Source of the DNA: Gemmataceae bacterium
GTDB lineage: Bacteria; Planctomycetota; Planctomycetia; Gemmatales; Gemmataceae
NCBI GenBank assembly: GCA_019636445.1
Contig: JAHBXO010000031.1
Location: 1 to 64,000, forward strand
Direction of reading: 5' to 3'
Length of the DNA: 64,000 nt
Shown here: in pieces, positions 27,606 to 36,490 of the stretch
How the letters are laid out: each line of letters opens with the position of its first letter
Numbering within the stretch: the first letter of the stretch is position 1
Program-made: the position numbers and the translations under genes
The notes under the pieces: model-generated
Told to the model about the DNA's origin: nothing
What the model saw: the letters and a program-made list of their open reading frames with translations, nothing else
Databases searched by the model: none

Positions 27606-29012
27606 CTACGGCACGGGGCTGGTCTTCGGGTGCAGCTTCACGCGGGCGTCGTATTCGGTGCTGAGCACGTCCTTCACAAGGCCGCGCTGGATCAACTCCT
27701 TCTCCGGGACTTCGCCGAGGTCCTTCGTTTCTTGAATCCACCGGTCCAAAACGGCCCGATGCTCCGCCAGCACCTTCGCCAGTTCCGGGGAGTCGACCAG
27801 GTTCTTCGTCTCGTGCGGGTCGGCGGCGAGGTCGTAAAGCTCCTCCTTCGGCTTTGTTCGCGCGAAGAACGCCATCTGAACCGGATTCAGCTTCCCCTCG
27901 AACGCCAGCTTCCGCCACACCTTCATCGTCGGCATCTCGTCCATGTAATTGATCCACTGGGCGTACGGCAGTTCGGGGTGGAAGTTGCGGATATAGCGAT
28001 ATTGCTCCGAGCGCACCGAGCGGATGCGGTCGAAGGTTTCGTCCATGCGATCGCGGGCGCTAAAGGCGTATTTCCGCGGCGGGGCCTGTTTCTCGCCGAG
28101 GAAGACCTGCCCCTGCATCCGCGCCGGAACGTTGGCGCCGGCGGCGGCCACGAACGTCGGCGCGAGGTCGAGGAACGCGACGAGGTCCTCGCGCACCGTG
28201 CCGGGCTTAACCTTCCCCGGCCAGCGCACAAGCAAGGGCGCCCGCGTGCCGCTGTCGTAGCACCAGCGCTTGCCGCGGCTCATGCCCCAGCCGTGGTCGC
28301 CGAAGATCACCACGAGCGTATTGTCCGCGAGCTTGCGGTCGTCCAGCAGCTTCAGCACGTCGCCGACGAGATAGTCCGCGGCCGTGATGTTCTCGTGATA
28401 GGTGGCCACGTTCCGCCGCACGTCGGGGTGGTCCGGGTAGTACGGCGGCAACTTCACCTTCGCCGGATCGCGGAATTGTTCGGGCGTGAGCTTCGCCGTG
28501 TTCTTCTTGTACTGCTCCGGGTTCGCCCGCACTTGGCTTTCGTGGGAAATGGTGAAGTTGATGTACGCGAAGAACGGCTTGTCCGTCGGCAGCAGGTTCG
28601 GGTTCTGCACCCAGTTCCGCGTGTCGGCCCAGCCCTTCGGGGCGTCGAAGTTGAAGTCGGTCTTCCCCGGCCAGAAGACGGCGTAGCCGGCCTTCTTCAG
28701 TTCGTCCGTAAATAGCGGCGGCGGGTTCACGAGCTTCGAGCGCATGTGGTGGCTGCCCATCGTCGTCGGGTACATCCCGGTGATGAGTCCCGACCGCGAT
28801 GGCGCGCAGACGGGGGCGTGCGTGAAGCAGCGCGTGAAGCGCGCACCCTGCGCCGCGAACTTGTCGAGGTTCGGCGTGATGGCGTCCGGATCGCCGTAGC
28901 AGCCGAGGTTCGGCGAGATGTCCTCGATGCCGATGAGCACCATGTTCGGCCGCTCGGCGGCGCGGAGTTGGGCTGCGAAGGCGAACGCAAGGAGGGATAG
29001 GAGAAGGCGCAT
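27606..29012 (-). CDS. Secreted type I sulfatase (heparan N-sulfatase-like)
   Basis: A 468-residue sulfatase with a cleavable signal peptide (MRLLLSLLAFAFAAQLRA). The formylglycine motif is C69-A-P-S-R73, the C-x-P-S-R site converted by formylglycine-generating enzyme. The metal site starts at MVLIGIEDISPN, where family members more often have ADD; this IEDIS form is typical of SGSH-like (S1_8) members. LGCYGDPDAITPNLDKFA and VIFGDHGWGMSRGKRW (Asp/His metal ligands plus Lys) complete the active site. It would remove sulfate groups from a sulfated polysaccharide or glycosaminoglycan outside the cytoplasm. It is co-oriented with and 6 bp from the DUF3592 gene; no polysaccharide lyase is adjacent. 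Confidence 0.92.
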   Translation of the reverse strand: MRLLLSLLAFAFAAQLRAAERPNMVLIGIEDISPNLGCYGDPDAITPNLDKFAAQGARFTRCFTHAPVCAPSRSGLITGMYPTTMGSHHMRSKLVNPPPLFTDELKKAGYAVFWPGKTDFNFDAPKGWADTRNWVQNPNLLPTDKPFFAYINFTISHESQVRANPEQYKKNTAKLTPEQFRDPAKVKLPPYYPDHPDVRRNVATYHENITAADYLVGDVLKLLDDRKLADNTLVVIFGDHGWGMSRGKRWCYDSGTRAPLLVRWPGKVKPGTVREDLVAFLDLAPTFVAAAGANVPARMQGQVFLGEKQAPPRKYAFSARDRMDETFDRIRSVRSEQYRYIRNFHPELPYAQWINYMDEMPTMKVWRKLAFEGKLNPVQMAFFARTKPKEELYDLAADPHETKNLVDSPELAKVLAEHRAVLDRWIQETKDLGEVPEKELIQRGLVKDVLSTEYDARVKLHPKTSPVP

Positions 29013-29107
29013 GACGTATCTCCGAAAGGTATCGTGGAAGACGTTATAGTGCCAACATTCAATCGGAACGGCGTGAAATAGATGACGTTCGAAAGCGAAT
29101 CGAAAAT

Positions 29108-29626
29108 ATGCCGCCAGTCAGCAGTTCCACACGACGTCGACTCCCGCTGCGTTGGATCCTCTGCGCCCTCTTTGCCACGTTTGGTTGGGTCTTCCTCATC
29201 AATTCTGTCCAGACTTTTCCAGAACAAGACATTCACGCGGCGATTTGGAAAAACGATTACAATCGAGTTGTCCAGTTGCTGAAGGATCGTCCGGAATTAC
29301 TGGAGTCCAGAAGCCGCATGGATCGAACACCCCTCCTCAGGGCGGTGGAAGAGCATCGAATCGAAATCTTGAGACTGCTCATCCGTCGTGGTGCGGATGT
29401 CAACGCGACAACGGTTGGGCTTACGACCGGCGACGGTGATTGGAACGGACTGCATTTGGCCGCACATCACGATAACCAGGAAGCGGCACGGATCTTGATC
29501 CAAGCCGGTACGTCGTTCCATGCAAAGAACCGGAAGGGTCTAACGCCAAGGGATCTCGCCACGAAGCGAATGCATTGGAATATCGTGAGTCTTATCTCGA
29601 AGGCCGAAGATACGCCGCCCAAGTAA
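29108..29626 (+). CDS. Membrane-anchored ankyrin-repeat protein
   Basis: A 172-residue protein. An N-terminal signal anchor (LPLRWILCALFATFGWVFLI) precedes about three ankyrin repeats at about 40-165: DIHAAIWKNDYNRVVQLLKD, RTPLLRAVEEHRIEILRLLI with RRGADVNAT, and WNGLHLAAHHDNQEAARILI with GLTPRDLATKR in the last. Ankyrin solenoids bind proteins; the partner is unknown. The base composition is clearly lower in GC than the neighbouring sulfatase and MgtE genes, hinting at a different origin. It is divergent from the sulfatase. Confidence 0.85.
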   Translation: MPPVSSSTRRRLPLRWILCALFATFGWVFLINSVQTFPEQDIHAAIWKNDYNRVVQLLKDRPELLESRSRMDRTPLLRAVEEHRIEILRLLIRRGADVNATTVGLTTGDGDWNGLHLAAHHDNQEAARILIQAGTSFHAKNRKGLTPRDLATKRMHWNIVSLISKAEDTPPK

Positions 29627-29666
29627 CGCCCATCGAATTGAATTCGGATCAACCACTCTTTCCCCG

Positions 29667-30287
29667 TCACGCCGCCGCGGCCGGGGGCAGGCTGCCGACC
29701 ATGTGGACGAGAATGCCCAGGATCCTGTCCACCTCGTTCAGCGAATACTCGCGCATGTCGAGCGTGACATCGGATTCGACCAACTTTAAGAATTTCCACA
29801 GGCTACCAGTCGTGACGCCGCCGTACACGATCGGGATGTCGTTGCCTTCGCGAAGGTTGAATCGCCACGCACCGACCATCGCCGCGATGCACTGGCCAAG
29901 ACCGTCGTTGAGGTTGTCCCGCTTGGCCTCGAAGATCACCGCGACCGGTGCCACCACGTGGGGCACCTGCGGAGACTTGCCGAGAATGAAATCGACGACG
30001 CCGGTCAATCCGCTATCGGGCTCGGCCGGGAAATCGACGCCGGAATACAGACCGATTTGAGCATGGTACCACGACCAGAACTCGCCGAGGACCGGCGCGA
30101 CCATCCATTCGGATCGGGCCTTTTCCGTGTTGATCGTGATCGCGAGCCGCGCCGTTCGGGTCAGCGTCTCGCGCAGTGCCGGGCTGCACGCGGCCGGTTT
30201 CAGGTCCTTGAACATGTCTTCGGCGGGCGAGAGTCGGAGGCCCAATCGATCGATCACGCCGGGGAATTGAAATTCGCCAAAAGCCAT
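29667..30287 (-). CDS. Conserved protein with PD-(D/E)XK nuclease-like motif
   Basis: A 206-residue cytoplasmic protein. The segment GVVDFILGKSPQVPHVV (D99) followed by APVAVIFEAKRDNLNDGLGQ (E120-A-K122) has the D...(E/D)-x-K spacing of the PD-(D/E)XK nuclease fold, with a hydrophobic strand before E-A-K and a Gln at the usual place in the following helix. I recall similar proteins in cyanobacteria and planctomycetes annotated as hypothetical. No recognition domain is present. It could be a stand-alone nuclease, or a protein that only keeps the fold. It lies alone between the ankyrin gene and the MgtE-like gene. Confidence 0.6.
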   Translation of the reverse strand: MAFGEFQFPGVIDRLGLRLSPAEDMFKDLKPAACSPALRETLTRTARLAITINTEKARSEWMVAPVLGEFWSWYHAQIGLYSGVDFPAEPDSGLTGVVDFILGKSPQVPHVVAPVAVIFEAKRDNLNDGLGQCIAAMVGAWRFNLREGNDIPIVYGGVTTGSLWKFLKLVESDVTLDMREYSLNEVDRILGILVHMVGSLPPAAAA

Positions 30288-30331
30288 GGTCCGATCTCCC
30301 GATGGGTTCGATCATTGTACTTCGGATTTGC

Positions 30332-31315
30332 CTACGTCAGCAGCCAGCGGCCGAGGTTGAAGTAGAGCAGCAGCACGATCATGTCGCTGGCGGCGAGCGC
30401 CATCGGGCCGGCGGCGACGCGCGGATCGCGCTGCAACAACCGCAGAATGTATGGCAGCGCCAGGCCGACCGCCGCCGCACCGGTCACGCCGCCGCCGATG
30501 CCCAGGAACAAACTCAGCCCCACCTTCGCATCGCCTTTCCAGACCCAGGCGATTCCACCGACGGTCGCCCCGCACGCCGCGCCCAGCAGCAGCCCCACGA
30601 TCAATTCCCGGCCGGCCTTGCGCAACAACCCGCCCCAGGTCGGCGGCGCGCCGTGCAGCGTCTGCAATGCCAGGCTCACCGACTGGATGCTCACGCTCTC
30701 CGCGAGCGCCAGCACGATCGGGATGAACGGCGTGACGATCACGAGCGTGGCCACGTCCGAATAGGCGTCCGCCAGCAGGGCCGCGAGCAGGCCGCCGGCG
30801 ATGTTGCACAAGAGCCATGGGAAGCGCCGGCGGAACGCAAGTCCGGGCTGGCCCTGTTCCTTGTCATTGAGGTGAACGCCGATGAGCTGAAACAGGTCGT
30901 CGTGCTCCTCGCGGCGTTCGAGGTCGGACAATTCGCTGGTGTAGAGGTCCACATCGACGATGCCGAGGAGTTTGCGATCGTCGTCGACGACGGGGAAGGC
31001 GAGCAGCTTGTGGAACGTGAAGAACTCGCAGGCTTCGAGCACCGTCGCCGACTCCGGCACGGTGATGACCTTCGCCACCATGATCTCGGTTAGAGGACGC
31101 TCGGGCGCGGAGAGTAGCAATCGCCGCGTCGGCACGACGCCGACGAGCCGACCCTCCGGATCGACGACATACAAGTACAGCACGCGGCCGGGCGGCGGGC
31201 TGGCGCGCAGAGCCGCCAAGGCTTCGCCGATCGTGAGGCCCACGGCCAACCGTGCGATGTCCTGCCGCATGTGCTTCGTCACGGGATCGGCGAGGATGTC
31301 GCGGACGTGCTGCAT
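30332..31315 (-). CDS. mgtE: MgtE-like magnesium transporter lacking the N-terminal domain
   Basis: A 327-residue membrane protein. Two CBS domains occupy about 1-135 (VLYLYVVDPEGRLVGVVP, LAFPVVDDDRKLLGIVD). Five transmembrane helices follow (PWLLCNIAGGLLAALLA, VTPFIPIVLALAESVS, ELIVGLLLGAACGATVG, SLFLGIGGGVTGAAAVG, ASDMIVLLLYFNLGRW), matching the MgtE pore domain; the Asp in ASDMIV sits where family members have the conserved pore-region Asp. Usual MgtE proteins are about 450 residues and begin with a superhelical MgtE_N domain that helps Mg2+ gating; it is absent here. The protein likely moves Mg2+ or another divalent cation, with altered gating. Confidence 0.85.
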   Translation of the reverse strand: MQHVRDILADPVTKHMRQDIARLAVGLTIGEALAALRASPPPGRVLYLYVVDPEGRLVGVVPTRRLLLSAPERPLTEIMVAKVITVPESATVLEACEFFTFHKLLAFPVVDDDRKLLGIVDVDLYTSELSDLERREEHDDLFQLIGVHLNDKEQGQPGLAFRRRFPWLLCNIAGGLLAALLADAYSDVATLVIVTPFIPIVLALAESVSIQSVSLALQTLHGAPPTWGGLLRKAGRELIVGLLLGAACGATVGGIAWVWKGDAKVGLSLFLGIGGGVTGAAAVGLALPYILRLLQRDPRVAAGPMALAASDMIVLLLYFNLGRWLLT

Positions 31316-31448
31316 GACCGGTCTCGATCGAGTTGGGAAACGAGGTATTATCGCACTGCCGTCAAGGCATGCCGGCCAACCCCTTTCTCACGGAGTCCGT
31401 TTCGGTATCATGCCGCCGTCGGTTCCCATCTTCCTTTGCGGACGCGCC

Positions 31449-32741
31449 ATGGCCACGAACTTCACCGTCACCCGCACCATCGAATGCTGGAAGAAGCACA
31501 CGTGCAGCGCATGCGGCGGCGAGTACCGCTACAAGTTCGTGCGCAAGCTCCAGGGGCAGGGCGGGACGGAGCGCAAGGCGCTCGACGCGCTCAATAAGAA
31601 GATCGAATCCGCCGTCGGCGCCGAGGTGGATATGCGGCCCTGCCCGACGTGCGGGCGCGTGCAGGCGGACATGATCGGTCAGGAAAAGGCCACGGCGCAT
31701 ACCGTCGTCGGCGTGCTGGCGCTGCTCGGCTGCATCGTCCCGGTCGTCCTCGGCATTACGTACGTCCTGACGGGCAACGTGCCGACCTTCATCGTGGCGG
31801 GGATTCTCGGCGTCGCCGCCCTGCTGCAGGTACTCGTCGCGTTCGAGAACAACAACCGGAACACCGAGAAGAATCTCGACAAGCTCCAGAAGTACCTCGA
31901 CGACGGTTCGCTGGAACAGGTGAAGGCCGGCGACACCGGAAACATGGGACCCGCAATTCCACTCGTGCGCGGCGGTGTTCTCGTCGGCCTCGTCGTCGTC
32001 CTGCTCTCGGTTGCCGTCGCGTTGCTGCCCTTCGGATTCCAGACCCTGAACGGTCTCGCCTTCAACTCCGACACGAAGCCCGATGTCCTCTCGCCCGGCG
32101 ACGAGGTGAAACTGTATTTCCCCACCCGGATCGATTGTGCCAAGAGCTACTGGCGCTCCGTCTCGAAACTCAATTTTCAAAAGAACATGCCGAACATACC
32201 GGGTATGAATCTCGGGATGATGGATATCGACCTTCCGTACGCCCCGCCGGTCGTGAAGATCGAGAACGCCAAGGAACTGGGCCTCGCGGAGACGCCGATT
32301 ACCGCGTCGTCCAGCGAGGCCACGTGGGGGCAGCAGATGCGGGTGAAGAACAGCGAGAAGCACACCCATCCGTGGATCTGGGCCAAGGCGATCCTTCCGA
32401 ACGATCCGAATCTGGCCGGCAAGACGATCCAACTCCACGTCTCGCTCGACGTGCAATATCCGTCCGTCAGCGGGGATGTGTTCTCCACCCGGACGGATTC
32501 GGTCCAGCAAACGTTCCCGCTGACGATTTCCAAGCCCGGCGAAGGCGCGACCTATTCTATGCTCTGGTGGATCGGGCTGGCCGGCGGCCCTGTGCTGGGC
32601 CTGATCGGCGCCATGATCCTTCGTGGCTCGAACAAGGCGCTCAAGAATTCGGTCCCGCCGCCGACGGTCGAAATCGAAGATGAGGACGATGCGGCGGAAG
32701 AATCGGATGGCGATGGCGAAAAGACGGAACTGGCCGAGTGA
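31449..32741 (+). CDS. Zinc-ribbon membrane protein of unknown function
   Basis: A 430-residue protein; ATG at 31449 gives MATNFTVTRTIECWKK. An N-terminal zinc ribbon is built from CSACGG (about 18) and CPTCGR (about 62). A double hydrophobic hairpin follows at about 80-130 (VVGVLALLGCIVPVVLGITY, FIVAGILGVAALLQVLVAF), another helix at about 175-200 (GVLVGLVVVLLSVAVALLPF) and a last helix near 375-400 (MLWWIGLAGGPVLGLIGAMI). The region between is a soluble beta-rich domain (about 200-370), and the C-terminus is strongly acidic. The layout suggests a cytoplasmic zinc-binding head and an external domain. I recognise no named family. The gene is divergent from mgtE and convergent with the PfkB gene, whose stop codon is 5 bp away. 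Confidence 0.78.
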   Translation: MATNFTVTRTIECWKKHTCSACGGEYRYKFVRKLQGQGGTERKALDALNKKIESAVGAEVDMRPCPTCGRVQADMIGQEKATAHTVVGVLALLGCIVPVVLGITYVLTGNVPTFIVAGILGVAALLQVLVAFENNNRNTEKNLDKLQKYLDDGSLEQVKAGDTGNMGPAIPLVRGGVLVGLVVVLLSVAVALLPFGFQTLNGLAFNSDTKPDVLSPGDEVKLYFPTRIDCAKSYWRSVSKLNFQKNMPNIPGMNLGMMDIDLPYAPPVVKIENAKELGLAETPITASSSEATWGQQMRVKNSEKHTHPWIWAKAILPNDPNLAGKTIQLHVSLDVQYPSVSGDVFSTRTDSVQQTFPLTISKPGEGATYSMLWWIGLAGGPVLGLIGAMILRGSNKALKNSVPPPTVEIEDEDDAAEESDGDGEKTELAE

Positions 32742-32746
32742 CCGGG

Positions 32747-33745
32747 TTAGTCGTCGTGGTGAAGGTGTTCGACTTCGCGCCAGCGTGCCCGGACCTGTTC
32801 CGGGGACGCGGTGCCCGTGGTGCCGATCTGCTGGATGGTGATGGAGGCCACGAGGTTGCCGAACGCGGCGGCTTGGACGGCCTCCGCGCCCGACACCATC
32901 GCGCAGGCGATACCGGCGCTGCAACTGTCCCCGGCACCGCAAATGTCGATCGGCCCTTCGACCGGATAAGCCGGAATGTCGGTTGACCCTTCGTAACCAT
33001 GCGGGCCGCTCGGTTCGATTACTTCGATCCCCTCCGCGCCCTTCGTCAGGAACACGTGCCGGTTCGAACAGAGGAGCCGATTGTTCGCCTTCGCGAACTC
33101 CGCCTGGTTCGGCTTGATGCAGACATTCGCGAATCGTCCAATCCGCTCCCGACTGTCGGCGAGGATGAACCGCTTGGGATGTGCGGCCCCCAACTCGGCG
33201 ATCCGGGTTCGCACGCGATCCGTAATGACGCCGCAGTCTTCTTCACTGACCTGATCCAGTACCAGGAGCGCGTCGAATGTCGGGAAGAGTTCGTCCAGCA
33301 TGGAGACGACGCGATCCTGCAACCGCTCCGGCGTCGGTGTTCGATTCTTGATGTCGAGCCGATTGAGTTCGCGGTCGCCGTACATCGGTTTCGCGTAGGT
33401 CGGCGTGCGCCGGTCGTTCGCGAGGATCAGTCCCGTCCCGCTCACGCCGGGCATCTTGGCCAGGCATTGCCGCAATTCGTACCCTTCGCCGTCGTCGCCG
33501 AGGATGGCGATCGGCACGAGCTGGCCGACGCCGAGCGCGACGAGGTTGTTCAGCACCGTGCCCAGTGCGCCGAGGTACGAGCGCACTCGCGTGATCTGGT
33601 ACGCCGTCAGCCCCGTTTCCACCGACGGCTCGTCGCGCGCCGGGTCGATGTCGAAGTAGCGATCCAGGAACAGGTCGCCGACGAGGCCGATGCGCCGCTG
33701 CGGTACCGTTGCGAGTATCCGTTCGATCAGGTTGGTGGTGAGCAT
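32747..33745 (-). CDS. PfkB-family carbohydrate kinase (RfaE/HldE-like)
   Basis: A 332-residue sugar kinase. ATG at 33745 gives MLTTNLIERILATVPQRRIG; the longer frame would enter the divergent ABC gene. The N-terminal strand RIGLVGDLFLDRYF, the GALGTVLNNLVALGV block and the C-terminal PfkB signature DICGAGDSCSAGIACAM (catalytic Asp and anion hole G-A-G-D) are all present. KPNQAEF in the middle matches the K/N-x-x-E motif. The N-terminus and length recall the D-glycero-heptose-7-phosphate kinase half of HldE/RfaE, but the adenylyltransferase half is absent. The likely reaction is ATP-dependent phosphorylation of a sugar or sugar phosphate; exact substrate uncertain. Confidence 0.87.
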   Translation of the reverse strand: MLTTNLIERILATVPQRRIGLVGDLFLDRYFDIDPARDEPSVETGLTAYQITRVRSYLGALGTVLNNLVALGVGQLVPIAILGDDGEGYELRQCLAKMPGVSGTGLILANDRRTPTYAKPMYGDRELNRLDIKNRTPTPERLQDRVVSMLDELFPTFDALLVLDQVSEEDCGVITDRVRTRIAELGAAHPKRFILADSRERIGRFANVCIKPNQAEFAKANNRLLCSNRHVFLTKGAEGIEVIEPSGPHGYEGSTDIPAYPVEGPIDICGAGDSCSAGIACAMVSGAEAVQAAAFGNLVASITIQQIGTTGTASPEQVRARWREVEHLHHDD

Positions 33746-33821
33746 GGCGGGCGGTCGTGGGGGAAGCGGACGATCCGTAAGATCATTATGCGATTTCCGG
33801 CCCCGCTTCCCGCTGGACCCA

Positions 33822-34865
33822 ATGCTCTCGATTCGCGGATTGACGAAACGGCACACGCCGGACGCAGGCTTGCATCCGCTGGATCTGGACGTTCCGGCGG
33901 GGGATCGACTCGTGTTGTTCGGACCGTCCGGTTCGGGGAAGTCCACGCTGCTGCGACTGATCGCCGGTCTGGAGCGGCCCGACGCGGGCGAAATCCGGCT
34001 GGGGGAACGAGTGCTGAACGACGTGCCGCCGCACGAGCGAGGTCTCGCATTCGTGCCGCAGCGCCCGGCCTTCTACCCCCACCTGCGGTTGCGCGAACAG
34101 CTTCCCGCCGTGGACGACCGCTTCGGCCTCGCGGGCCTCGGCGACCGCTTCCCCCATCAGCTTTCCGGCGGCGAGGCGCAGCGCGCGGCCTTGGCGCGGG
34201 CGTTGGCGCGGCAAGCTGCGTTGGCCTTGTTCGATGAACCGTTCGCCCCTCTCGACCCGGTCTTCCGCGCCGAAATTCGTCACGAACTGCACTTGCTCCT
34301 GACCCGCTCCGCCGCAACAATGATTCTAGTCACTCATGACCCGATCGATGCCCTGGCCCTTGGCCGCCGCGTCGGCGTGCTGGGCGACGGACGGCTTCAG
34401 CAACTCGGCACCCCCGAGGAACTGGCCGACCGCCCCGGCAACCGGTTCGTGGCGTTAGCCTTGGGCCAGTTGAGTTTGATCGATGGGCGAGTGCGTGGCG
34501 GCGACTCCGCGGATGCGATTTTCGTATCCGCGGACGGGTCGGTCGAAGCGGCGGTGCCCCCGGCAGTGGCCCGGTGCATCGCGATTCAACCGACTCCCAA
34601 TCTGACGCTCGGCATCCGGCCCGAAGACGTTTCTCTTCGGCCATCCGAAACCGGCTCCGAACCCGGAGCACGATTCATCGGATGGCCGGTCGTCTCGGCC
34701 GAACCGGTCGGCAGCGGATGGTTGCTCACCCTGGCTCGCGGCCGTGACCGCGTCCGGGCGGGGTGGCCATCCAACGCGCCGCCCCGGGTCGGCCATCCCG
34801 AAAACTGGTTTGCGCCCGTTGACCGCTGCTTGTGGTTCGACCACACTGGGCGAAGCGTTCGATAA
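33822..34865 (+). CDS. ABC transporter ATP-binding protein (MalK/UgpC type)
   Basis: A 347-residue ATPase. ATG at 33822 gives MLSIRGLTKRHTPDAGLHPL. Walker A is GPSGSGKST, the Q-loop AFVPQRPAFYPHL, the signature LSGGEAQR, Walker B ALFDEPFAPLD and the H-loop LVTHD. The C-terminal 130 residues have the pattern of an OB/TOBE regulatory domain (NLTLGIRPEDVSLR), as in sugar and polyamine importers. No permease or binding protein is adjacent, so the partners must be elsewhere. The stop is 17 bp before nusA, at the place where rimP is found in most bacteria, so it may be co-transcribed with nusA. Confidence 0.88.
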   Translation: MLSIRGLTKRHTPDAGLHPLDLDVPAGDRLVLFGPSGSGKSTLLRLIAGLERPDAGEIRLGERVLNDVPPHERGLAFVPQRPAFYPHLRLREQLPAVDDRFGLAGLGDRFPHQLSGGEAQRAALARALARQAALALFDEPFAPLDPVFRAEIRHELHLLLTRSAATMILVTHDPIDALALGRRVGVLGDGRLQQLGTPEELADRPGNRFVALALGQLSLIDGRVRGGDSADAIFVSADGSVEAAVPPAVARCIAIQPTPNLTLGIRPEDVSLRPSETGSEPGARFIGWPVVSAEPVGSGWLLTLARGRDRVRAGWPSNAPPRVGHPENWFAPVDRCLWFDHTGRSVR

Positions 34866-34882
34866 CCGCCGAGGTTCACACC

Positions 34883-36325
34883 ATGCCGGAACTCAAGAAG
34901 CCCGATACGGGAAAGGCCATCCTCGATCTCGTCGAAAAGATGCACGAGGAGAAGAAGATCTCCCGCGACATCATCTTCGGCGGCATCGAATCGGCCATTC
35001 AACTCGCGGCGGAGCGGCATTTCGGGCTGGAAGAAGGCGTGCTCGTGATGATCGACCGCGCCACCGGGGAGATCTCCGCGAAGGTGACCACGCCCGAGGG
35101 CGAAGCCAAGGACATCGACCCCGTCACGCTCGGCCGGATCGCGGCCCAGTCCGCCAAACAGGTGATGATCCAGAAGATCCGCGAGGCCGAATCCGACACC
35201 GTCTTCAACGAGTTCTCGGGCAAGAAGGGTGAACTGATCCAGGGGCAGATCACCCGCATCGACGCCGGCACCGCGATCGTCGCGCTCGGCAAGAGCGAGG
35301 CGCTGCTGCCGCGCAGCGAGCAAATCCCCGGCGAGACGCACCACCTCGGTGAGCGCGTCAAGGCCGTCATTATCGAGGTTCGCAAGGCCGGCCAGCGCGT
35401 GAAGATCATTCTCTCCCGCTGCCATCCCGACTTCGTCAAGGCGCTCTTCGAAGACGAGATTCCGGAAATCGACGACCGCACCATCGACATCCGCGCCGTC
35501 TCGCGCGAGGCCGGCTACCGCACCAAACTCGCAGTGTCGAGCATCGATTCGAAGGTCGATTGCGTCGGCGCGTGCGTCGGCGTTCGCGGCAGCCGTATCA
35601 AGAACATCATCGAGGAACTGAACGGCGAGCGGATCGACATCGTCCGCTGGAACGACTCGCTGCAGGTGCTCATTCCGAACGCGCTCTCGCCGGCGCAGAT
35701 TTCGGAAGTCTTCACGTATCAGCGGCTCGGCCGGGCGCTCGTGCTCGTGACCGAGGATCAACTCTCGCTCGCCATCGGCCGGCGCGGGCAGAACGTGCGG
35801 CTCGCGTCCAAGCTCGTTGGCTGGGACATCGAGATCATGACGCACGAGGAACTCGCCGAGGGCCTCGAGCGCGCCGAGCGCTGGTTCGCCCAGTTGCCGA
35901 ACGTCTCGGACGAACACGTGCAAGCGATGATTGGCGAAGGCTTCCTCTCGTACAACGACCTGACATTCATCGACGGCCCGGATCTGGCGTCGTTCACGGG
36001 CTTGCCCGAGGAACAGGCCGAGGAAGTGATCGCGTACGCCGAGGAGTACGCGGACCACATGGAAGCGAGCGTCGAAGAAGAGCGTGCGGCCACGGCGGCG
36101 GCGCAGGCGGAAGCCGAAGCGGCGGCCGCCGCGCAGGCCGAGGTGGAAGCGGCCGAAGCCAAAGCCGCCGCGGACGCCGAGGCGGCCGCGAGCGAGACCG
36201 CCGATTCCACTGCGGAAGTGGGGTCCGGCGAGGATGAACCGCCACCGTCCGAGACGTCCGAGACGTCCGAGGCGACCGAGGAACCGGTCGCCGTGGCCGT
36301 GGGCGATGCGGAGCCGTCGGCATGA
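34883..36325 (+). CDS. nusA: Transcription termination/antitermination factor NusA
   Basis: A 480-residue NusA. ATG at 34883 (MPELKKPDTGKAILDLV). The RNA-polymerase-binding N-terminal domain (about 1-130) is followed by an S1 domain (about 135-200, GELIQGQITRIDAGTAIVAL), KH1 (about 230-280, VGACVGVRGSRIKNIIEEL) and KH2 (about 300-345, SLAIGRRGQNVRLASKLVGW). The last 70 residues are a low-complexity Ala/Glu tail (EAEAAAAAQAEVEAAEAK), longer than usual and probably disordered. A helix-hairpin-helix-like region (GEGFLSYNDLTFIDGPDL) lies between. NusA binds nascent RNA and polymerase and modulates pausing and termination. infB follows after 165 bp, as in the conserved nusA-infB locus. Confidence 0.97.
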   Translation: MPELKKPDTGKAILDLVEKMHEEKKISRDIIFGGIESAIQLAAERHFGLEEGVLVMIDRATGEISAKVTTPEGEAKDIDPVTLGRIAAQSAKQVMIQKIREAESDTVFNEFSGKKGELIQGQITRIDAGTAIVALGKSEALLPRSEQIPGETHHLGERVKAVIIEVRKAGQRVKIILSRCHPDFVKALFEDEIPEIDDRTIDIRAVSREAGYRTKLAVSSIDSKVDCVGACVGVRGSRIKNIIEELNGERIDIVRWNDSLQVLIPNALSPAQISEVFTYQRLGRALVLVTEDQLSLAIGRRGQNVRLASKLVGWDIEIMTHEELAEGLERAERWFAQLPNVSDEHVQAMIGEGFLSYNDLTFIDGPDLASFTGLPEEQAEEVIAYAEEYADHMEASVEEERAATAAAQAEAEAAAAAQAEVEAAEAKAAADAEAAASETADSTAEVGSGEDEPPPSETSETSEATEEPVAVAVGDAEPSA

Positions 36326-36459
36326 CCAGCCGACACCCGGACTTCCTGAGAACTTCCCCGAACCGTGCGTGGCAGAAGGCCCCCCTGTTCGGGTTTATGA
36401 TTCGGATTAGAATGACCTGCGAGCGCTTCCCGGACCGGGAGCGTCCGGCGGGAAACCGA

Positions 36460-36477
36460 GGGGGGCCATGCCTCCCC
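36460..36477 (+). promoter_or_regulatory. Small leader hairpin upstream of infB
   Basis: GGGGGGC (36460-36466) can pair with GCCTCCC (36470-36476) around a 3-nt loop, with one G-T wobble. It ends just before the Shine-Dalgarno of infB in the 165-bp nusA-infB gap. It may be a weak attenuating or translation-control structure, or chance in GC-rich DNA. Confidence 0.3.
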
Positions 36478-36490
36478 GAAGGAGCTGCGC
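36478..36490 (+). promoter_or_regulatory. Shine-Dalgarno deciding the TTG start of infB
   Basis: GAAGGAG at 36478-36484 is a strong match to the anti-Shine-Dalgarno and lies 6 nt before TTG at 36491. No ATG or GTG in the correct frame precedes the IF2 N-terminal domain, so TTG is the likely initiator. Most genes in this window lack such a clear site. Confidence 0.75.
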
